DNA of 64,000 bases from Maratus speciosus (taxonomy: Eukaryota; Arthropoda; Arachnida; Araneae; Salticidae): NCBI GenBank assembly GCA_963932465.1, contig OZ010791.1, forward strand, positions 158,094,012-158,158,011, read 5' to 3'. Positions 56,641 to 64,000 of this stretch are shown one piece after another. The translations under genes were made by a program, and so were the position numbers. The notes under the pieces were generated by a model, which was not told where the DNA came from, ran no database searches, and worked only from the letters and a program-made list of their open reading frames with translations. Positions within the stretch are counted from its first letter, which is position 1. Each line of letters opens with the position of its first letter.

Positions 56641-57480
56641 ATGGCTAAATGGTAGCCTCTAACTGTTTTATTCCTTGATCTATGCGTTTCTAACCGTGTT
56701 TTCTAAATTGTTGTAACCTATTTTTGGCATGCTTTCAGTGTTGCTATCAAATTTATTCTTACAAATTAAGATGGATCCTTACATTAATACCTAACGAATA
56801 TCTTCTAATTCATATTCTCTCGTCAAATTAAGCATGCCAATAAGTCAAAAGAAGAATTTGTGGCATATGAGTTTCATCATTCTCTCATCATTCCTTCACG
56901 GATTGCTCTATTTATCAACCAACATGTAGCTGAACATATTATGTAACTAATCTGCGTCCCAACTGCAACTTGCAGACGATAAACATTCAACTAATATTGT
57001 TTTCTGTACTTTTTAATTGTGATGCGATTATTGACAGTTAAAGAATGTCCATTTATTCATATTAGAGTCGTTTTGGCAAGTGCATCTCTTTTCGTTTACA
57101 CGGATTTTTGGTGAACCGAAAAATTAAAAAATATATATTATTCGGTCACGTCCAAGCAAACTTTTATGCACACATGAAGGCAGAAAGATGCGTTAAATTT
57201 AAATTTGTAACTTGTTTATTCAACTCACTTTAGCCTTCTCAGAGCCGTGAACTTCACTAAGCTGCAGGTTTTTATGGCAATAGAAGCATTATTTAAATTA
57301 ATATAATTTATTAATATAACGCAGTTTTAAAACATTGATTAATGATTATTAGTCTCAAGGGTTGTATTCATATTTTTAGTTAAGTTTTTTTTATATCATG
57401 CTGGAAAAGTAATCCTTTTGTTAACATTAAAAAAAAAATTACAGAGTAAACAACATTACAATTTTGCTGGACAGTCAGGG
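56641..57480. other. No gene seen
   Basis: AT-rich; no RNA, TIR or supported ORF. Ends where the ~510-bp repeat resumes. Confidence 0.45.
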
Positions 57481-58182
57481 GGTTAAAACAAGATAACATC
57501 TACCATGTTAAATTTAATAATCCAATATTTTTAATATGGACTGAAGAAATTTGAACTATTCAAATTAATAGGTTCAATAATTACAATACTTTCTATTTGA
57601 AATTAAAAATAATTTTCCCTACATTAAAATCAAACATTTGCTAACAATTATTAATTGCATCCTTCTTACCGAACGACATCCTTAATTAGTCCTTCTAACT
57701 AATTTTAATTATCTTTTGTTATTTATTTGATACATAATTTACTGAAAAATATATCTTTCTTAATAAGTGCATGTATCTCGATTATACCTGGGGTAAAATG
57801 TTTTATTTTAATTAAAGTAGAAAGAAACTCAAATTAAACATGTCAGAGTCATTCATTAGATATCTAAAATCGTTGCATAATTATTAATGTACTTTCATGA
57901 CATATTGCATATTTTTAATTTGAAGAGGAATGCCATGCAAAATGCAGAAAAATGAGTTAAGTTTAACGTTCTACCTTGTTGAACTCACATTAAAACAATC
58001 TAACACTTACTATACTAATTTTGATGACCCGATAAGTTTATTATTGACTGAAAGAATTTCAGCTCTTCAAACTTCCCAAGACTTTTACAAATAAAATCAA
58101 TATTATCTATTTGGAACTAAAATTAACTTTATTATCACTAAAATAAAAATTTTACTAGCAATTAGTATTTCACTCCTTCATA

Positions 58183-58540
58183 TATGGGCAATTCCATCGT
58201 AACTGACGTAACATTTGATCATCGAAATTTGTTTTCAAAACTATGTAGAAAATTTACTAATAAAGCTAACTTGTTTAATTAATTTCTGAATAATAAAAAA
58301 ATACGCATTTAGACGTGTAACTGACGTAACTTTTATTGTGTAACTGACGTAACATTATGACTTTACAATGACAATAATGGTACTTAACTTAGTTTGTAAA
58401 CAGTAAGTCACAATGCCTTTTTATTAGGATTTTATTATAGAATATAAAAATATCAAGTTTTCCAATCATACCCTTAAATTAAACATATTATAAATCTTAT
58501 TCCCCCTTCAAAATGATAATTTTCTGTGGAATTGCCCATA
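58183..58540. mobile_element. MITE with TATGGGCAATTCCA ends, 358 bp
   Basis: TATGGGCAATTCCATCG at the left and the complement of TATGGGCAATTCCACAG at the right. Inside are three copies of GTAACTGACGTAAC (58199, 58318, 58341). Removing it restores the spacing of the background repeat. The target duplication may be TA. Confidence 0.75.
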
Positions 58541-58911
58541 TATTCCAACGCAACCTTAATTTGTTCTATGAATTAATTTGCATTCGAATTTATTCATTTC
58601 ATCCATATTTCACTGAAAGAGACTTTCTTAATAAACGACAGGTTTCTCGACTACTTGACTATAAACATTTTTATTCAAATTAAAGTTCAAAGAGATTTAA
58701 ATTCAACATGTCAGAGAAGTGTTTTGCATTAAATATCTGAAATCGTTATGCAATTAGTAATGCCTTTTCGTAGTATGTTCGGTGTTATTACTTTAAAGAA
58801 GGATGACATTGATCCATAAAAATGAATTATTAAATTTAATAAGACATTTAAAAAAGATATAACTAAAAATACACCCTAACATCACATAATACACACTGTA
58901 AGAACAAAAGA

Positions 58912-60303
58912 AAAACGAAATGACGTACCAAGAAGGAGTAATGTAAATTGGACACAAATTAATCTGCATACACGTTTCGATGGAAAATGCGAAATTTTAA
59001 AGTTTGGCTGCCAATGAATGAACATGTGACGCTGCAGCGCATCTTAACTGCGCAACTGGCAGGATATTAAAGAGAAGAAATTTCGATTCCAGGTCATAAA
59101 TTCTTCACAAATTTCATTCTGTAAACTCAGATAGACAGTAACTATGCCTCACATACAGGTGCGCGAACAATATGAGCAGATCTCAGCATTTGAGAGAGGG
59201 CGTGTAGTTGGGCTCAAAGAAGCCGGCTGGTCTAATCGTCGAATTGCTCGGTTAGATAAGAGCGATATCACTATTAGACGATGTCGGCAGGAATTGGTGA
59301 ACCATGGCCGAACGCATCTTCAAGAAAGAAGCGGTCGACCTAGAACGACGACAGAACGTGAGGAACGATCAATCGTCAGGGCGGCACTCAAAGCCCCAGA
59401 TTCATCATTATCACCGATCCTACGTGCAACTGATGCTTCAGTAACCACAAGGGCCATTAATAGGCGACTCAGAGAAAGGGGGCTGAGCTCACGGCGCCCC
59501 TTACGCCGACTACCATTGACACTGCACACTGACAAGCCCGTTTGCAGTGGTGTCGGGCACAATTGACCTGGAATGTCACTAACTGCAGTTGAATTGTCTT
59601 CGGTAATAAGTTTCGCTTCGAATTGAGCCCCGATGACCAGCGAACACGTGTCTGAAGACGCCCTGGACAGCGGTGGGATACCAACCTGACTGTCGTCTGC
59701 CATACGGCCCGACAACCAGGAGTGATAGCCTGGGCTGCGATTTCATTTCATAGCAGCACTCCTTTGGTTGTCATCCGCGACACCCTTTCAGCACAGAGCT
59801 ACGTCGACGATATTCTACTCACCGTTGTGTTGCCCTTCATATCACGCCATCATGGACTTACATTTCAGCAAGATAATGTTCGTCCGCATACGGCGATAGT
59901 TTCTACTGCTTGTCTTCGTGCTTTCTCAACACTACCTTGGCCAACAAGGTCGAAGGATCTCTGCCCCATTGAGAACGTTTGGAGCATTATAGGCAAGGCC
60001 CTCCAATCAGTTCGGAGTTTTGCCGATCTAACGCGCCCATTGGACAGAATTTGGAACGATATCCCGCAGGAGGACATCCACTAACTCTATCAATTAATGC
60101 CAAGACAAATAACTGCTTGCATAAGGGCCAGAGATGGACCAACGCGTTATTGACTTGCTCACTTTGTAAACCTCTTTCTCTTGATTAAATCATCCAATTT
60201 TTCTGAAATTCTAATAATTTGTTTTTTTGTACATATACATCACATCTACCGATTTTGATACCATTCGGAAAACGCCTTCCTAGTGCGTCGTTTTTTTTTT
60301 TTT
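58912..60303 (+). mobile_element. Tc1-like transposon, inactive
   Basis: The transposase gene lies between diverged inverted ends: 'acgaaatgacgtaccaagaagg' with 'gtaaattggacac' at the left, and the complement of 'acgacgcactaggaaggcg' with 'gaatggtatcaaaatcgg' at the right. The arms are only partly alike, so limits are approximate. About 1.4 kb, a normal size for a Tc1 element with one gene. Confidence 0.8.
59144..60084 (+). pseudogene. Tc1-like transposase (IS630 superfamily, DD34E)
   Basis: From ATG 59144 the N-terminal paired-type helix-turn-helix reads ISAFERGRVVGLKEAGWSNR, then RSGRPRTTTEREERSIVR and INRRLRERGLSSRRPLRR. The frame ends at 59566. The catalytic part continues with stops at about 59590, 59655 and elsewhere. 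At the first catalytic position the text is VFGNKFRFEL where family members have an Asp, so Asp appears changed to Asn. The second, LTFQQDNVRPHTA, and the Glu, CPIENVWSIIG, are kept, in the 59722-60084 frame. Function: cut-and-paste transposition at TA sites. Stops and the altered residue make it dead. Confidence 0.9.
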
Positions 60304-60641
60304 GTTTTTTTTTTTTTTAAATCGTGTAAAATCAATCAATACAATATATGTTTCGAGTTTTAAACTAGCTTCTCAGCAGTGCAAATGTAAATCGGGACCG
60401 AATCTGTTATTTATACAGTGATCAAAATAAGTATTCGGCATACATATAGTTTTCTATGTTTTGTCTTATATCTTTATTAAAATAAACAAAAACAAATACA
60501 TTCTAGCAGTAAAAATTCTACCTTTTATTGCAGTCAGTGGTTTGTTAAAAACTTTTAACAATAACAAAAGAGAGCAATTAATTCATTAACATTGGTAATG
60601 GCAAAACAAAAAAAGTACTCGACAAGTAACTTGTTTATTTA

Positions 60642-61198
60642 TTAGGTTGAGCAAAAAGTTCTGGGAAATTTTTAATCTAATAGTTACCAGAATTTGTACC
60701 GTATATGATGGTCGTGCTATCAAAGCTGAGCTTTATTGCCAGCAGTTGGATCGCGTCTACGACAAATTGGTGCAGAAGTATCCAAGATTGGTCCGCCGAA
60801 AGCGCGTTTTGTTTCAGCAGGACAATGCCAAACCGCACGTGGCCCAGGGGACCAAGGATAAGTTTGTACCATTGGACAGCGTCGAAATTCTTCCAAACCC
60901 AGCCTACAGTCCAGACGTGGCTCCATCCGATTATGGCCTCCTTCGATCAATGAACCACTTTTTCAAGGGCCGTCGATTTCAATCCTTTAATGAAGTTCAA
61001 GAAGTATGTCAAGAGATTTTCGATTCCAAGGAGCCGCCATGGTACTTCCAGCAAATCCGGAATCTGGCAGAATGATTGCAGAAAGTTGTGGACTATGACG
61101 GTCTCTACTTTGAAGAATAGTCCTTGTTGCTTTTGTTGTTAATTTGCGCATAACAACGCAACTTTCACAAATTTCCCAGAACTTTTTGCTCAGCCTCG
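60642..61198 (+). mobile_element. Internally deleted mariner, 557 bp
   Basis: TTAGGTTGAGCAAAAAGTTC at the left and the complement of CGAGGCTGAGCAAAAAGTTC at the right, on TA (60640-60641, 61199-61200). It keeps the 3' half of the transposase gene. It is nested in the Tc1-like element. Confidence 0.92.
60647..61075 (+). pseudogene. mariner transposase, C-terminal part
   Basis: About 120 residues of mariner transposase, open to the stop at 61073-61075. The second catalytic Asp is in VLFQQDNAKPHVAQG and the third in NPAYSPDVAPSDYGLLRSMN (DD34D pattern: YSPDxAPSDY). WYFQQIRNLAE is the usual type of end. A full mariner transposase is ~345 residues. The N-terminal helix-turn-helix and first Asp are missing, deleted right after the terminal repeat, so the first ~20 codons of the open frame are terminal-repeat read-through. 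It cannot catalyse transposition. Confidence 0.92.
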
Positions 61199-61329
61199 TA
61201 TATTAAATGATATTGATAATACCTTGTAGCTTTTTCTCGGCGGAAAATTACACATTTTAACCGATTTGCCATTGATTTGACTAATTGCAGTGTAACATTT
61301 TGGTCGTTTTTTTTTGTTTTGCTTTTTGC

Positions 61330-62080
61330 CATTCTTCTATTAACACTTCCTTCATCTTCGTTTTGTAAGGAAAATGACGTTCGCGTAATTTATTTTCCAA
61401 ATCACCCCACCGGTGTGCTATGGGATTTTAATCTGGAATCTGAGCCGGAGTTTTAATGACATTTTGACAGTTATATAGCAACCAATGTCGTATATTCAGG
61501 GGGGTATGTTTAGAATAATTATCCTGGTAAAACTTATAAGTTTGTATGAGAGGCAATTTATCTGCACTTCGTTCCAAATTTTTTTGGGGGTCATCAAGCC
61601 TTCTATTGCAGCCATATTTCCGACAGCCGAATATCCCATACACGCCTATAGCTGCACTTCCCCACCACTGTGCTTTATCGTGGACACCATATTCGTTTCC
61701 TCGATCTCTGTATTTGTCTTTCTATATTATTCTATCATTTTGCTATTGCATCCAAAAAAATTGAACTTCGATTCGCCTGCAAATATAACATCCATCCAGA
61801 AATTTAGAGGCTTACTAACATGCGCTTTAGCAAACTCTAGTTTAGCCGCCCTGTTTTTCTTGGAGATATGTTGCTTCTTCAGCGCAACTCATGCATGGAA
61901 ATTGTATTTTTTTCAAAGTGTTTAAGGAGTAACACTAATGTTAATATAGTCTGATTCAATTTTTGATAACTTGGGCGCATTGACTCGAGGATCTTTTTTA
62001 ACGTCTCGTACAATCCATCTTTCATCAGCCTCAAACAGTTTCTTAGGACGACCACTTCTAAGATTATGTTCAACCGTTCT
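61330..62080 (-). pseudogene. Tc1-like transposase with substituted catalytic residues
   Basis: Read on the minus strand, from N- to C-terminus: RKLFEADERWIVRDVKKDPR (helix-turn-helix linker, ~62030), VIFAGESKFNFFG (~61780), YKFYQDNYSKHTPLNIRHWL (~61510), PAQIPD then a stop and NPIAHRWGDLENKL (~61420), and KMKEVLIEEWQK (~61340). In the family the first box has Asp (here Gly) and NPIEHxW has Glu (here Ala). Only the second Asp survives. Several stops and frame changes are also present. The N-terminus is separated by the nested MITE. Confidence 0.82.
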
Positions 62081-62090
62081 ATTTCATTTA

Positions 62091-62534
62091 CACCAGGTGA
62101 GCAAAAAGTTCGTTAAAGCTTTAAAAACTCATAAAAAATGAAGAATTTATGATAAAGGAGTGCGGTGTGCAAGAAAGGGCTCACAAGGTAGTCAATTGTT
62201 TTTTAGAAAAAAAAAAAATAGTTACAAAATCGCATGTAGAGGGCGCAGACGACACACAATGAACAGGACAACAATACGCTCCATTCATTTGTTCTTCCAA
62301 TAAAAACTGTTCAACATGAACCGCAGAACATACTACGATACAACTGTTGTCTTGTTCATTGTATTTCGGGTCATCAGCGCCCTCTACATGTGATTTTTTA
62401 TCTAAATTTTTTGTTGCTGTTAGAAAAAAAATCCGACTACCTTGTGAGCCCTTTTTTGCAAACCGCACTCCTTTACCATAATTTGTTTCTTTTTATGAGT
62501 TTTTAAAGTTTTAACGAACTTTTGGCTCACCCGG
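62091..62534. mobile_element. Full-length hairpin MITE, 444 bp, TA target
   Basis: CACCAGGTGAGCAAAAAGTT at the left and the complement of CCGGGTGAGCCAAAAGTTCG at the right, with TA on both sides. Arms of about 200 bases pair almost throughout ('aaggagtgcggt', 'gggctcacaaggtagtc', 'gtagagggcgc', 'caatgaacaagacaaca'). The mariner-like GGTGAGCAAAAAGTTC end suggests a mariner relative. The ORF at 62181-62468 is a shadow of an arm. Confidence 0.9.
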
Positions 62535-62818
62535 TACTTTTTAATTGCATCGTGGATAATTGTTGTTTTTGCAAAATTTCAGCAATAGCATTTTCTGTTT
62601 TTCCTTGAAGAATTATAATATTTTTGAGTTAAGTTGGTGTCTCTTTGATTTTTTGCCCCATTTTTCACAAATTTTTAAACAAAAGGCATTAAACAAACAC
62701 AAACTATTCTTTTGAAACTACGTGTTTGTAATTTTCAAAACTTTAATGGCTGATTTTTGGCAAAGAGTAGGAAATTTCCCACAATATTGACTCTGTCGAA
62801 TACTATTTTGATCTTGTA

Positions 62819-63650
62819 ATTATGGTTGTTAAAAAATTAACTGCTATTTTTCGTTATTTCTTAAATTTATTAAGGGATTGTTATTGTTGTTTCTCAAATG
62901 CAAAAGGGAAACTTTATGACATAAGTTTTAATTTATTTTTGTTCAAAAATGCATGAAACTAGCAGTTGTTGTGTTTCAGAAACTATGTAATCGAACTGTT
63001 TCTTCCGTTTTTTTTGCAAACGCAATAGATCTTTCAGAAAATAGTGTCAAAGTGGGCGTTTTGAACCGAATTTCCGTGCGAAAGTAGAATGAACACTCAA
63101 TAGCGGGCGAAAAAATGTTTGTCACGTGATCAGAATCGCTTATAACTCAATAGGTAATTGATTGATCAAAAAATGGAAAACACAGTTCAATTAGTTAAAA
63201 TTAACAGAGGTAAGTGTGTAAAAACATAGGAGGTTACAAGTAAGGCAGCTCATAGCCAAGGACGAAATGGTGGTAAATGTGGAAAACAAATAGCGGAGAG
63301 AAGATTTTCCGTACCCCAATCTTTCTATTGTAACTAATTCTACATGGTTTGTTTGGGGGAATGCGTGTGTGCGCGTATAGAGTGATATCTGTATTTTTTT
63401 AAACCAATTTTCAAAAGAAACATATACTTTTACAATTATTGCAGTTGGATTTAATTGCAATATTTTCGAAATCTGAGATTTAGAAATATTACAATAATTA
63501 CTAAATCCAACTTCAATAATTTTAAAAGTAGAAATTTTGAAGAAGGTGGTTTATCTGATAAAGAGCTTGCATAGAGGTCGAAGCGTCTACTGTATTATTT
63601 GATTTTATTATGTGATATTATTGCGTGTTTTAATTTTATATATATTAAAT
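62819..63650. other. No gene seen; relic of repeat unit X
   Basis: AT-rich. At about 62980-63090 the minus strand reads 'cacggaaattcggttcaaaa' and 'gcccactttgacac' then 'acatagtttctgaaac', a diverged copy of unit X from 25.8-27 kb. The 89-codon minus ORF (63191-63460) has no recognisable features. Confidence 0.5.
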
Positions 63651-64000
63651 ATCTTATTAACTTTAAAATTTAGATTCAGGCGTAATATGTTTAATTATTG
63701 GAAAATGAATTATTCAGTTTAACTTTCCACCTTGTTTAATTTACATTAAATCAAGTTGCATTTACAATGTTAAAGTTATGATAATAGGATAAGTTGCTTA
63801 TTGATTAAAGGAATTAAAGCTTACAGATTAAATGCAATTAAAATTATATATTTGAAATTGAATTTAGTTTTCTGTGCACTAAAATCAATTTTTATTGACA
63901 AGTAATAATTCAGTTTTCTATATGTAATACAACGACAAACTTAACTAGTTCTACGATTCACTTTGAATTATCTTTTATTATAATTTGTTTACTGAACAAA

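Larger units (their letters stand above)
60416..62816 (-). mobile_element. Tc1-like element with two nested insertions
   Basis: CAGTGATCAAAATAAGTATT at the left and the complement of CAAGATCAAAATAGTATTCG at the right, with TA outside (60414-60415, 62817-62818). Without the nested mariner (557 bp) and MITE (444 bp) it is about 1.4 kb, the normal Tc1 size. It encodes a dead transposase on the minus strand. Confidence 0.85.
42415..64000 (+). repeat. Diverged ~510-bp tandem repeat forming the background
   Basis: Several landmarks recur in fixed order and on one strand. (a) 'gaatttcagctattcaaa' at about 42495, 42648, 45925, 47982, 49182, 57552 and 58057. (b) 'aacaagat.tcatttacgatg.taagtttgatgat' at 45862, 46690, 49122, 57487, 57995 and 63756. 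(c) 'taaaatcgtta.g.aattattaatgc.ttttcgt' at 45732, 46037, 49514, 52326, 57868 and 58740. Adjacent copies of (a) at 57541 and 58048 are 507 apart. Copies of (c) at 57868 and 58740 are 872 apart, or 514 after removing the 358-bp MITE between them. TE insertions break the array. It continues past the window end. Copies are strongly diverged; I see no conserved ORF. Confidence 0.75.

Noticed and set aside
59320..59715. 131-codon minus ORF
   Set aside because: Antisense of the Tc1-like transposase.
61485..61925. 146-codon plus ORF with hydrophobic segments
   Set aside because: Antisense of the dead Tc1-like transposase, whose motifs are on the minus strand.

Overview
The window looks like gene-poor, AT-rich nuclear DNA of an arthropod, most likely a chelicerate such as a spider. 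That placement is an inference from the mix of transposons (Tc1/mariner, piggyBac, pogo/Tigger, hAT, Harbinger-like, BEL/Pao, DUF4817-type); no host gene was identified that would settle it. There is no bacterial gene organisation, no CRISPR array and no rRNA. Nearly all recognisable coding sequence is decayed transposon protein. One short terminal-exon-like ORF (about 48.5 kb) is the only candidate for a host gene.

Layout. 0-8 kb: a diverged tandem repeat, several TIR elements, one with a repeated CGGGATxxATRCCGCAC motif, a decayed LINE fragment (FADD reverse-transcriptase motif) and a pogo-type MITE. 8.3-14.5 kb: two adjacent TTAA-flanked MITEs sharing one TTAA; the second is split by a 5.1-kb fold-back whose arms each carry seven ~328-bp tandem units around a ~165-bp centre. 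14.6-18 kb: a palindromic TA-flanked element with three 26-bp central repeats, another TTAA MITE, and one copy of a >1.3-kb repeat whose inverted partner lies at 39-42 kb. 18.3-19.6 kb: a hAT-like element with an exact 8-bp target duplication. 20.1-23.5 kb: a 3.4-kb TTA-flanked, Harbinger-like element. 25-28 kb: a one-armed relative of the fold-back, again built of tandem units.

28.6-35.5 kb: a BEL/Pao LTR retrotransposon with two ~720-bp LTRs, gag zinc knuckle, aspartic protease, YMDD reverse transcriptase, RNase H and DDE integrase, broken by many stops and frameshifts. 35.5-42.4 kb: further TIR elements, including one (39.9-41.7 kb) with seven copies of a GGTCCAAATACCGGCTA motif and a Tigger-type transposase tail that is itself split by a TTAA MITE.

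42.4-64 kb: the background appears to be a strongly diverged ~510-bp tandem repeat. It is interrupted by internally deleted mariners, a 2.3-kb piggyBac relic, three tRNA-Thr(UGU)-like units partly in a palindrome, a DUF4817 transposase fragment, two dead Tc1-like elements and several MITEs.

The genes do not form a pathway. What organises the window is nested insertion: elements sit inside elements, so insertion order can be read directly, and target duplications (TA, TTAA, TTA, 8-9 bp) identify the superfamilies.
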